From assembly GCA_029817715.1 (NCBI GenBank), contig JARUPY010000539.1, positions 5,989,501 through 6,053,500 of the forward strand: a stretch of 64,000 bases of DNA, in the 5' to 3' direction. A program made the position numbers and the translations under genes. This document shows positions 42,691-53,213 of this stretch, in pieces (within the stretch, counting starts at the first letter, position 1; each line of letters opens with the position of its first letter). The stretch comes from Melastoma dodecandrum (Eukaryota > Streptophyta > Magnoliopsida > Myrtales > Melastomataceae). Below the pieces are notes generated by a model. The model was not told the DNA's origin. It was given only the letters and a program-made list of their open reading frames with translations, and did not search any database.

Positions 42691-45600
42691 TCATTCTTCG
42701 TGTTCTGGAAAAACAGATACTCCTCTTTCATTATTAATTTCATCAATAACACTGTCCTCTGCCACATTTAACTGTACTGTTGCTGGACTAGGGCATTCAG
42801 TTGTTTGATAGGAGGGAAGCATGTGTTTCCTTGTCTGTAGGCCAGTAAATCTGGCAAGATCTACCCATTGCTGCATTTGCAACCCCCCCCCCCCAAAAAA
42901 AAAAAAATCATTATCAGAATGGCGATATCCGGCATTGAAACTAAATTGGGCTATTCAGATATGATATGAGTAACACTATCATCAACAGCCTAAACAGAAG
43001 GCAGAGAATTTATCAGACTGCTGACCTGAGTTCCCCAGTAAGAATTGATAGTTCGCGATACAAAAGATAATGCATTCACAAGCAAAGTTTCAGAAGCGAA
43101 TTCCTCGGATATCCGGTGCTCCACAATCCCAGCAATAAACTACAGCAAAGAAAGATCAGTTATCATAAACATATAAGTTTAGAGACGTTAAGGAGAGATA
43201 TTATAGAGAAATCACATTGAAGCAAAGAAAACAATATTGTCACCATATTGCAAGACAATATATATACACACACATCAGTGTGCATGCTTGGAATCACTTT
43301 TCATAGCCCCCATCCAACAAAGAATAATGCCAAAAGCTTTCCCAATGAGCAAGTTAACAATAATTGGCTGATGAAAAAACAAATTGTGCTGTATGACTAG
43401 CTCATGCTCACCTGATACCGGAGATTGGCTGATATTCCAAGGAAGCATCCATACACAGCAGCGGTTTTCAGTATTGGTGACCTTCTGTTCACTTGTTTAG
43501 ATACTAGAGCAGGATTTATAAGTCTTCGCAAAGCAAACAACACGTTTGAAGCAGCTACAGCACCTATACTAGATATGAATCCAACACTGGCAAGCTTAAA
43601 ACCACCGACAAATACAGATGCAATTCTATGGTTCAAATTCCAGTCCTTCCCAGCAATATTCTTCTGAAATGCATTATCCGGAATGGAACCCAACAAACCA
43701 AGTAAATTGTCCATGTTATCTACTACTGGCCCACTAAGGTCGTCAGTGTTTGATAGAAAGGAGATAGTCGGGGCAGGAAGCCAGACGGTGAAAAAATCCA
43801 CAACTGACCCCCTTAAAGTGTCAGTTATGACGTAGTCCAGCTCCTCAAAGAAATTCTCTTTACGTCTCTCATATTGTGCCAGCAGTGTGGTAGTAATGGA
43901 TATAGCTTCTTCTATAGCTAATCTGTGCAAAAATTTGGGATCAGCCAATAGTCTTTCTCGGAAGCCCTGCATCAAAGAAATTTATAACTCTTACTTTTGG
44001 TTGATACAATATTAGAAGGGATAGTAAGGCCTCAGAAAAAATTAAACAACAGCCTATAGTTTCATTAGTAGCACTGTCCCACTTGGTATCTCCTGAATAG
44101 GATGATACAGTTAACAAAGTAGCAATTGTCACACCACACACCTGAAACCGATGAGTAAGTTCGGCCACCAAAGGATATTTCTCTAGATCAAAGAAGTTCT
44201 GCAGTACCTCTGGAGATATCAAGCCAAGATCAAGTCCTTTCTGTAGATCCTGGTGGTTTTATATATAGAACAAATCCATTAGGTAGATTAGAAGGCTTCA
44301 TATTGGCACATGTCTTACAGTTCACTTATGTCAGTTTGATCAACAAAATCAGAGAAAGCATTCAGAGAAGTTTATTCACAATCCCATTACTAGAAAATCA
44401 TGCACAACGAATGTACAAAATGGAAAAGGACAAATCATAGCTTTACGGATGGGAATGTTTAGACGAGCTCAAACCTGGGGTAAGGCCTCTCTTTTCCTGC
44501 CGGCTGCATTCATCACACGAGCAATTTCAGCACGGTCAAAACAATTTCTACTGCAAGGCCTAGCGGCTGAATACCACAAAAAGTCGGCCACAGGGGCTTC
44601 TCCCTCTCTTCTTATTAACTGTCTTTCAGGATCAAGCAAAATAACTACTTGGTTTTTCTTTTGCATCTTCCTGGATATTCTTGCAGGCAAGCCAGTACCC
44701 CTTGATCCATAGGTAACATGGCCTGCTCCTGTTACAACAACCAGCATGCCATTGGATCCTCCATTGGCTATGGCCTTTAAAATTATCTGAGACATGGAAT
44801 ATTCCTCAACTACCCTTGCTTGAGCAGATAAGTATGAACCGGGACCGAAAGGTGCAGATTGGTTTGCGGCATTGACATCAATTAGAGATCTGCGGGAGAT
44901 GGAAGTGAAGCCTGAAATAAAGCCTGAACCCGCTGGAGGCACATAAGTTTTACATTCAGCCTTAGAAAGACCACGGATACCTTCAGCTCTGACTGTCCTC
45001 AGGATCTTGTAAAGACGTAAGTAAAGGGGGAAGGATCACATAGATTAGCTAGCAATCACTTCAAGTACTAACATCGACATTTCAGGGAGAGACGTTTGTA
45101 CCTTAAGTGGAGTGCCACAGGCAACGATTTGAACCCCATTATCACGACAGTAAGTCAAAAGAGGTTGATATTCTGTCCAGAGTTGTGGAGGCCAATGAGA
45201 TGTTAAGGTCTTCAACTTTTCTCCATCAATCCTGCAACAGGTTTCAGAAGACTCTAAACAATCAGCATATTGCAGTCCTCAAGACGGTAATCAGATCAGC
45301 TACTAACTCTTCCAAATCACCTAAAAAAGAAGACCTCATAGACAACCCGACAAATGCAGAGACTGGAGATAACGTAAAGAAGAAAACCGTGCAGCATTGA
45401 GAAAGTACAAAACACGAACCTCTTATCAATGAACTGATTGAGCTGCTCCTGCATATCACTGGGAAATGCCTCCATAGCAATTGAGAGCGATCTCTCACTA
45501 TCCAAGCACCTTTTCCTCAAACTCTTGACGATCTCAACCTCCAACACCTTGTCATAGTGTGTAGGCACTTGTTCCGCCTCCCCTAAATAAACAATCCTCG

Positions 45601-46084
45601 CATTCATCACCCTGTCCCAGACGCTGCTCCTCTTATCCTTACCTATCACCACCGGCTCGCCAATTGCCGTAGCGTCATATATCCTCCAATTCACCGCCTC
45701 CTCATCCTTACTGGCCAACTTCTCTTCCGAAGAAGTAACAGGAGGAAGACTAGGTCCAGAGACAGGAGCGGAAGCAGGAGAGGCAGCAGGAGGACCCCCA
45801 GCCGGAGCTTCTTCGGCTCTCGAGCCCCGCGCCGTTGGCAGGAAGGAAGCAGCGGTAGCCGCCAACAAAGGCGTGAGGAGGGCCACGCGACGGGTCGTGG
45901 AGGGAGTTTCGTCATTTGAGATGGAGCAAGCGATGACGACGCCGCATCGCATCCCGGCAGAGGAGGGTGATGGCCGGAGAGGACGGGGGCAGGGGGAATG
46001 GATCCGGCGGAAGCTAGCGGATGGGGGGCGGGCAAGGGGTGATGACGTCGGCGGTTGACGAGCATCGATGCGGAGGGGATGCAT
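42691..46084 (-). CDS. RER5: RETICULATA-related plastid protein (RER5/RER6 type), seven exons
   Basis: Exons on the minus strand are 46084-45420, 45231-45102, 45005-44475, 44249-44142, 43966-43412, 43139-43026 and 42870-42691. They total 2,283 nt, 760 residues. The first 80 residues are Ser/Arg/Pro-rich with no acid run, a plastid transit peptide. The N-terminal half is a ChaN/DUF399-like haem-binding-type domain ([20 protein letters not shown] near residue 165, [26 protein letters not shown]). The C-terminal half is the DUF3411 RETICULATA domain ([50 protein letters not shown]) with hydrophobic segments suited to the chloroplast envelope. This two-domain layout is specific to RER5/RER6. RETICULATA genes affect leaf mesophyll and vein-associated chloroplast development; the molecular activity is unknown. 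Confidence 0.94.
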
Positions 46085-46723
46085 CCTGCCGCCGGTAACT
46101 TAGTTGCTTTCGTTTGCTACATGCAACGTTGTTCTGGGCCCCCGTGGGATCGTCAATCCGAAATGAGGTGGAGCCAGCACAGCAGTCAGTATTGCCGGGA
46201 CTTGGGAGCCGCTACTACTAAATTTTTTGTGGTTGGAATCTTCGGACAGAAATAGAAATAAAATTTGACTGGGAAGATTTTGGCCTCGTTCGCCCTTTCT
46301 GGGGCTGGTGGGGTTTCACTTTGTACTAATGCAAAATCCAAAACTTCAATTCAAGTACAACCACAACTAGTACAAACTTGAAAACCGACGCCTAAAGCTG
46401 CCAATGATTCATTCTCTTGAAAAGAAAAGGTTTATGTGTGATGGAAATTGGAAACGACAATCAGAGACCGAAGAAGCAAAGAGCACATACCCCAATCCAT
46501 TTTAAGAGACTTAACCGGTGTGGGCGTTATTAACGAAATCAAAGGCAGTCCGTGGTCAAGATCAAAACTACAGAGAGTACACGTGACGAGGGGAACTCAC
46601 ATCTCACAGCACCAAAATCATTAGGAAAAAATTGAAAGGCATCATCCCCAACCTCCTCCTTCCAAAATATTTAAGGGGCAATTCAAAAGTAATGATGGTG
46701 ATGGCGGCGGGAGGAAAATGCTC
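46085..46723. other. Spacer between RER and BADC
   Basis: This is the promoter of RER and the 3' untranslated region of BADC, both on the minus strand. No further gene was seen. Confidence 0.4.
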
Positions 46724-49002
46724 TCACTCGATACCGTGAAACGATGGCAGGACGGCAATAAGAGGATCCCCGTAGCCAACACCTTCTGCAGTATATAAAC
46801 CAAGGTTAGGATTGGGTGTCACAAACCCTGCCTTGATGCATCCGATCTTGCTTGCTAAATTTCCTGTACCTTCTTCTCTATTGATATGCATTTTCACTAA
46901 CATTTCTCATGTACTGCCGTTAACCTAACCGGCTCCATAAGCCAATTAAAACAAAAGGACAAGTTCAACTCCTCTAGCCGTACCTCCATCATCCACGAGA
47001 AGCTTCAGGACTTCTCCAGCCACATCCGACTGTTCCACATTTCATAAGTGGATCAAGAGAGTTACATAATCCAACTCTAGATTAGTCACAAGTAGCAGAA
47101 AATTAGACTAACTTTGACTGGAAGCTCGGTCCCAAACTGATCCAACCACCCTATCACCTGCCCTTCTTTGATAAGATCGCCCTGTCATGGGAAATCAGGC
47201 GATTCAATTCTAGCCACAAGTAAAGTTTGATAAACTGAGGTCAATTTAATTGTGGCCCCACTGCGCTCGATAATATCATTCCAAGTAAAAAAAACTAAAA
47301 AAATACTCAAGTCGCCTGGCAATAGATACCTCCTTGTAGCTGGGAGGCTGCCTTTTCCCTTTGACTGTTCTGCCACGACGGAAGGAGCCAACCTTCACAC
47401 ACGGAGAGTTATTTTAGTTCCTCCTTTCCAAGGAGCAGCACCTCACTATTAACAGAGCTCCAAAGTGCAGCTAAAGAACTAACCGTTGGAGAAGCTACTA
47501 GAACATATCCACTTGCGCCTGAAGCTTCTAATGCATTCAATTTCTTTGATTTCCCAAATGTAACATTTGCGAAGGGACTAGTCTTTTCTGCAGAAGGTTT
47601 TGCGGGAGATGATGCAGGTGGTAATGGGGCAGGAGGTCCAGATTTTTCCATAGGTTCGGACGGGATCGGTGGGGCTGCTACAGGAGATACAACAGCAGAG
47701 TGTGCACTTGGCACGGCTCCAATATTCCGCTTCACATGCATTTCAAAGTCTCCGACCTATAATACAACATTCACAATAGCACTATGATATCTACAGGCAA
47801 GGGAGGAGCTCCATGTTGTTTGCTGGCCACAATAAACCACATAAGGCGATTGATTCATCATGTCAATTATGCAAACTGAACAGTAGAAAATTGTTACCTT
47901 CACTTTCAGTTCTGCAATCTCTGTCTCATCGCATACCTCAAGTAGTAAACCCTGTAAATTTAGGTGCCATTTTAACCTCCGGAAAAGTAAAGAGCAAATG
48001 CATTTAGCGAGACGGGACGAGACAAGGCAAGACAATTTAATTAAGCTAGTGTTAATAACGGAGAACTTTGATATTCACATCCCATGGAGGATCTACCCAA
48101 ATGCGAGTTTTATCCTTAAACAAGCGTACATCACAGACATTACTCATAAACCAATGGGCATACGTCAACATAACGAAAAGTGGTGGTCATTCCAAAGCCG
48201 TGCAAGCGTATATAGAGAATTAAACGAGGAAGGGAGGCCAGACTCCAAAACACCAGCAGCAAACTTATGCCATGTTGGACCTTTTCTAGCAATCACTGAA
48301 GCGGGAAATGAACAAGCAATACATCCTAATAGGAAACAACAGCACCAGAAATCGATCAAAGCATATGCATAGAGTTTTTCCTGCCCAATTGTCATCAACC
48401 ATTCACTCGTTTGTTTGGAGACCACCCCTCGGTTCACTCAAATGTTCGGACAAGGCGCACCAGAACTACTAAGGGAAGGCTTAAGCACATCAATAAGACA
48501 AACCTCAAATCCACTGGGAAAAGTTGAAAGAGGCGATGAAATCTTCTCCCTGGATTGTGGAATACCCCCATCTGAAAAAAGACAAACGGAAAACGAAGAA
48601 GGAAGAGAAGAAGAACGACCACATCAAACATACATCCGATATTGCAACAAAATCAAGAGTAGAAACTATACGGATCACGAAATTCCATCCGTCCACGCCA
48701 TACAAACCAGGAACCCTCACCTTTGGAGAGGGCGGCGGCAGCAGCAGCACCTTCCACGGTCTTCACGCAAGAAACCACGGCCTTGGCGCCCCTCCCGGCG
48801 GGAGAGCGACGGGACAAGGATACGCGGAAAGGAACAAAGCGAGGACTGGAGACAGTGCCGACACAATCTACAGATCACGCGGAAGTATCGGGCGATCAAA
48901 ATGCTGAGGAGATGATAAAAGAAAAGAAAAGAGGGGAGGGACAGGGTAGGTCAGATCAAGCTGCTTACAGTGAAGGGATCGGAGGGGGGAGGAGCACTCC
49001 AT
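46724..49002 (-). CDS. BADC: BADC, biotin attachment domain-containing protein, nine exons
   Basis: Exons on the minus strand are 49002-48969, 48867-48721, 48571-48504, 47951-47898, 47756-47484, 47392-47330, 47181-47113, 47029-46984 and 46785-46724. They total 816 nt, 271 residues, in phase. BADC proteins resemble the biotin carboxyl carrier protein (BCCP) of plastid acetyl-CoA carboxylase but cannot be biotinylated, and they restrain the enzyme. Seen here: transit peptide (MECSSPLRSLHYCVGTVSSP), LLLEVCDETEIAELKVKVGD, FEMHVKRNIGA, a Pro-rich hinge, then the biotinyl-type fold (VGSFRRGRTVKGKRQPPSYK, GDLIKEGQVIGWLDQFGTEL, SDVAGEVLKLLVDDGEGVGY). The carrier motif AMKM/AMKL is absent; the position reads LPVKSDVAG, which marks BADC rather than BCCP. 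First exon is only 34 nt, chosen because it joins in phase. Confidence 0.93.
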
Positions 49003-49379
49003 TTTTCTTGGCAGAGATGGAGGAGGAAATGCTGGGGGAGACGGTGACTGGACCTGGCAAAGAGGGGGGAGGGGAAGGAGGAGGAGGAGGTGATGATGAT
49101 GGTGAAGTGCGGGAGCGACAGAGAGAGGGGCGTTTTGGGGGGGGGGGGGGGTGTTCGGTTAGGCGGTGGTGGTTGGGGCTTCGAAATGTCCGCCCGCCCC
49201 CATCAGTTTCTCCGATGGCCGAAGATGTGGGCCCCACCCCACCATCCCCAATATTGTGGGCTGAGAAGACGGGTTTCGTTTCCATTCCACCACCTCTTGG
49301 CCCAAATTAACAACCACCCGTAGAATTATTTCATCTGAATTGAAAGAAGTGCACAAAATCCAGTTTGAACAAAAGGCTT
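49003..49379. promoter_or_regulatory. BADC upstream region
   Basis: The sequence is purine-rich on the plus strand (GGAGGAGGAGG near 49076-49091 and a G run near 49136-49150), meaning a CT-rich leader on the coding strand, common for plastid-protein genes. The inverted TGGGCC-type string GGGCCCA lies near 49230. Confidence 0.4.
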
Positions 49380-50918
49380 TTAGGCGGAAGGGATAGAGAG
49401 ATGGACGATCTCCCTAAACTCCAGCCTCCTTGTTTCATGGTACAAGGTCCTGTACTTGTTCGGCAAATACGTCAACCAAATCCACCCTCTGATCTCCCAC
49501 TCCATGCCCTGGCCTCCCGTCGTCGTCGTCGATGTCATCGCCATCCTTCCCTTGCAAATCTTCCACTTGGCGCCTTCCCCGTACTCGTCTCCAGCAAACA
49601 CCACCCCTCCCTGCCTCGTGAACGGCCTGTACGCCATCGAGTATCTGTCCCTGAACCATGACTTGGGGTTCAGCAACGTCACCATGGACGGCCTCGAGGA
49701 CGAGACCTCTTTCCCGTCTGTCGGGTCGTGGAGGAACCAGCTGAAACGTGCACCGTACCCGACCACTGATTCCTCGAACTTCCATGGCTTCAGGCTCATC
49801 CCCACGTGTTCTCCCGCGGATAGCTTCAAGTTCGGGTAAGGATTCAGGGGGTCAAATCCCGCCTCTATTGATCTGTCCAGCCCAATCTCGGTCGCTGGGT
49901 TCTCTGTCGACTTCCCAACGGATACACTTAATATGTTGTCCTGCATGATGGGTGTGACCTGTAAGGAGATCCGAGAAGGGAAGTGCTTTTCCTCCGCCCC
50001 GACTCCCCCTTCTCTCATGAGGGCATCCGACACCAGCTTGATCACGTCGTACCTCACATTGTCGGTGTTCACCGTCACTTCGACCCAATTCTCACGGGAT
50101 ACGACCCTGTGGTTCAGCTGGATGACTCCTTCCAGGTGGTGGTAGTTGAGGGAGAAATCGAGCTTGTCATCACCCCCACGGTTGCTCACATCCACCTTGT
50201 CCATCGCTATGACGGGGCAGTATATGTGAACCTTCCACAGCCCAAAGGCCGAAACAGCATAAGAGAACAAAGGCGAGGGCGTCTTGATGGAGATCTGGCC
50301 GGAACCTTTGGCCTCCAAGATCCAGTTTGTAATCGCCAGATTCACGGTCCTCATCCACTGTTCCTCTAAGTTCGATCCCAGGAACCTCATCAGCGACTTG
50401 GGCGCGTTCCTCGACTGGCACCCAACCAGGTGACCGGCGATGCTACTGAGGCATGAAGACCGCAGTCCCATCGGCGCTTCATAGATGCAGACGAGGAAGG
50501 TGAGCGTAACAAAGGACAGATTAAAGATGTCCTTGAAGTAGGGGAGCGAACCGGGGTCCGGGAACCTGATCAAGAGCCTACTACCAGTGTTTGTGTTGGG
50601 GCCATAGTACAGGATAGCCTCAATGAGGTTGAGGAAGAAATCCGACACCACCTTGTCACAAAGCGGAGTCTCGGCGTTGGGTTTGACGTGGTAACTCTTG
50701 GAGGTCCACAGCGACAAGGGACGGGGGAGCACGGCGAGGATGGAGATGGAGAGGGTGGTCGATTGGGGATTCCTGGAAACACAGAGGGACAGAACGTGGG
50801 AAGGAGAACACGAGGAGCATAAGCTCAAGGAAGAGGAAGGGGTTTTCCAAAGAGGCAAAGGCGGGAGGTTGCGTAGCCATGCATGAACATCAGGAAAGCA
50901 GCTGATGGAGGAGTCCAT
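49380..50918 (-). CDS. Uncharacterised plant protein (At2g40390-like), intronless
   Basis: This is one exon of 512 residues starting MDSSISCFPDVHAWLRNLPP. I recognise it only as a conserved plant protein without assigned function, and gene order fits Arabidopsis At2g40390. Seen features: a Ser/Leu-rich N-terminus (about residues 25-70), a conserved block with FKDIFNLSFVTLTFLVCIYE near 130 that could be membrane-associated, then GHLVGCQSRNAPKSLMRFLG and NWILEAKGSGQISIKTPSPL. The C-terminal half has short beta-rich blocks, FSWFLHDPTDGKEV and SWFRDRYSMAYRPFTRQGGV. The conserved block order and unbroken 1.5-kb frame argue for a real gene. No catalytic motif was seen. Confidence 0.85.
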   Translation of the reverse strand: MDSSISCFPDVHAWLRNLPPLPLWKTPSSSLSLCSSCSPSHVLSLCVSRNPQSTTLSISILAVLPRPLSLWTSKSYHVKPNAETPLCDKVVSDFFLNLIEAILYYGPNTNTGSRLLIRFPDPGSLPYFKDIFNLSFVTLTFLVCIYEAPMGLRSSCLSSIAGHLVGCQSRNAPKSLMRFLGSNLEEQWMRTVNLAITNWILEAKGSGQISIKTPSPLFSYAVSAFGLWKVHIYCPVIAMDKVDVSNRGGDDKLDFSLNYHHLEGVIQLNHRVVSRENWVEVTVNTDNVRYDVIKLVSDALMREGGVGAEEKHFPSRISLQVTPIMQDNILSVSVGKSTENPATEIGLDRSIEAGFDPLNPYPNLKLSAGEHVGMSLKPWKFEESVVGYGARFSWFLHDPTDGKEVSSSRPSMVTLLNPKSWFRDRYSMAYRPFTRQGGVVFAGDEYGEGAKWKICKGRMAMTSTTTTGGQGMEWEIRGWIWLTYLPNKYRTLYHETRRLEFREIVHLSIPSA

Positions 50919-52583
50919 CGGCGGAGGTTCTATGGAGATGGTTCGAGCTTCAACGTACCAAGAGTGGTGAGATTTTATACGAGGGAGGGGGAGAGCATAT
51001 GTTTGATAAGTGGTATTGGAATCTCATCCTCTCGAAAGGAGACTTGTGTTACCCGATGGGATTACAAAATTAAGCAAAATTGCTAATGGAAGTTGAGGAT
51101 TAGGACAAAGCCGCCTTCCCCCCCCCGGGCAAATATTCAATATTTTGGTACGTATTTCGAATATATTTTTTTAAGGAAGGAAGATTTTCGAGGTGACTCG
51201 ATAACACGACTTCCATTCTGACCCCGATGTAACCCCAAACCTTTTATCCTAAAAGTAAAAATTCAACCAAATAAATCATTCTTCTTAAAAGTTAACACGC
51301 ATGAGTTTTGTTGGTAAACATTGAATAGAGAATATGTATCTTATTATACCTAGAGTCGTATCGTGTTGACCCGATAATAACCTGTTCAGGTTCCGATTAT
51401 TAAGATTAACGTAATAACCTTATCGAGTCGTGTGTTGGGGTTTATTCTTATCGTGCCGTGATTAGTTGGAATATTTTTTTCACGAGGTGGGGGTGTGGGG
51501 AGGGGAGTCCTGCTTGTCAAAAAGGAGGATTGTAATTAGGCCAAGGTTCGAGGGTGGGTGGGAATTTCTGGTTAATTGAAACGTGGAGAATTAACCTCCC
51601 ATATTCCCTCTTAAATGAGTTTATTATGGCGTGTTGGACTTTCAGATAGGTTTATTTTTATGCCTTTTTAGGTCATGTGGTCTTCTAGTCTTCTAGCTAA
51701 ACCAACAACTCACGAATATTTGTTTAGATAATAAAAAAAAAGTCACTTGGGCAAAGTAACTCTTTTTTTTTTCAAATGACAAGGAGGGATTCCTTTTGAC
51801 CAACATTATTTTCTAAACCCACCAAATTAACGGAATTGTGCTTATTTCCCACGCAAAAGCCTCTTTTCTGTTTTTTTTTTTTCATTTCTATGCCGTCGTC
51901 CGTGCGTGAATCCTCGCCCTCTATCTTTAATACTGCTGTTGTATAGCAAACAATCCCAACTATTCTAAAAGCTCAAGCTATTAAGTAAAAGCATGACATA
52001 CTATATATTTTTATTTTCAACACAAAACATACGACGCCCTTTAATTCATTTCTTTTTAACTTAAGTGCGAAAAAAATTATAAAAAATAAGACACAAATTT
52101 TTTAAATTGAATACAAAAATATTTAGAATTCGGAATTAAAAATTTAAATTCAATTTAAAAAGACTCGGAGTTTATAAAATCGAGTTAATCGTAGAAAAAA
52201 AAAAGAATTAAGATGTTTTAAACACTGTTTTTTTTTTAATTCAAAAAGCAAATTAAAAATTAAAAATTCCGACGTCCTCCTAAAATATTATTTATTTAAT
52301 TTTAAAATTTCGTGTCTCATTTTAATAAATATTTTTCCAAGTACGATAATTTACCCGTTTCCTCTCGGCTATATTTTGACTCGCGTCAAAATTTGTCCAA
52401 GTATTTTACTTAAAATTAGACTAAGAAAGAAAAAGACACCTGTGGCTTTCCCTTCTAACGACGTCAAATCTTCTTCTTCCTCGCTTTTCACACAATCTCT
52501 GGCCCCCAAAAGAAACCCCGTCCCAGATCTCCCCGCGATCCGCCGTCTCCGAACTCCGGCCACCGTCGCCAACGAGCGTCGCG
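50919..52583. other. AT-rich spacer between divergent genes
   Basis: No gene was found in 1.7 kb. At about 51345-51470 runs such as GTCGTATCGTGTTGACCCG and CTTATCGAGTCGTGTG with TTATCGTGCCGTG look like a hAT-type dispersed repeat, ends not resolved. Much of 51960-52350 is A/T runs. Confidence 0.4.
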
Positions 52584-53213
52584 ATGGCCTCCGCCCCCAC
52601 CACGCTCCCTATCTCCAACCAGCCCTCCGAATCCGAATCCCAGCCGCCTTCTCTCTCCAACCCCGCCCTCCGATCCTTCCTCAACCGCCTCTCCTCCTCC
52701 ACCCGCCGCTTCCTCTCTCGGAGCCGCCCCTGGATCGAACTCGTCGACCGGTCCTCCTTCGCCCGCCCGGAATCCCTCTCCGACGCCGCCTCCCGCATCC
52801 GCAAGAACCTCTCCTACTTCAAGGTCAATTACATCTCGCTCCTAGCCGTTGCCCTCGCCCTGTCCCTAATCACCCACCCTTTCTCCCTCTTCCTCCTCCT
52901 TTCCCTCCTTGGCTCCTGGTCCTTCCTCTACGCCTTCCGCCTACCCGATCAGCCCGTGGTTTTCTTCAACCGCACCTTCTCTGACAAGGAAACCCTGGCC
53001 TTCCTCGTCGTCCTCACCGTCCTTGTCCTTTTCCTCACCAGCGTCGGATCCTTGCTCATATCGACCGTCATGGTCGGTGTCGCCTTTATCTCCCTCCATG
53101 GCGCATTCAGGGTTCCGGAGGATCTGTTCTTGGATGATCAGGAGGCATCAGGTAGTGCCGGGTTGCTTTCCTTCCTCGGGGGTGTCGCTCCGGCTGTCGC
53201 ATCCAGGGTGTAG
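52584..53213 (+). CDS. PRA1B: PRA1 family protein, B clade
   Basis: This is a single-exon gene of 209 residues, the typical length. PRA1 proteins are small membrane receptors for prenylated Rab GTPases that help vesicle traffic at the ER, Golgi and endosomes. The N-terminal cytosolic part contains RPWIELVDRSSFARPESLSD and SRIRKNLSYFKVNY, the conserved PRA1 motif before the first membrane hairpin. Two hydrophobic hairpins follow: ISLLAVALALSLITHPFSLF with LLLSLLGSWSFLY, then LAFLVVLTVLVLFLTSVGSL with LISTVMVGVAFIS. The C-terminus has HGAFRVPEDLFLDDQE, the acidic B-clade tail. The ATG at 52584 has good context and the 5' region is GC-rich. Confidence 0.95.
   Translation: MASAPTTLPISNQPSESESQPPSLSNPALRSFLNRLSSSTRRFLSRSRPWIELVDRSSFARPESLSDAASRIRKNLSYFKVNYISLLAVALALSLITHPFSLFLLLSLLGSWSFLYAFRLPDQPVVFFNRTFSDKETLAFLVVLTVLVLFLTSVGSLLISTVMVGVAFISLHGAFRVPEDLFLDDQEASGSAGLLSFLGGVAPAVASRV

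Noticed and set aside
49703..50369. Plus-strand frames within the uncharacterised protein gene
   Set aside because: Antisense shadows of a 512-codon conserved frame, with no supporting motif.
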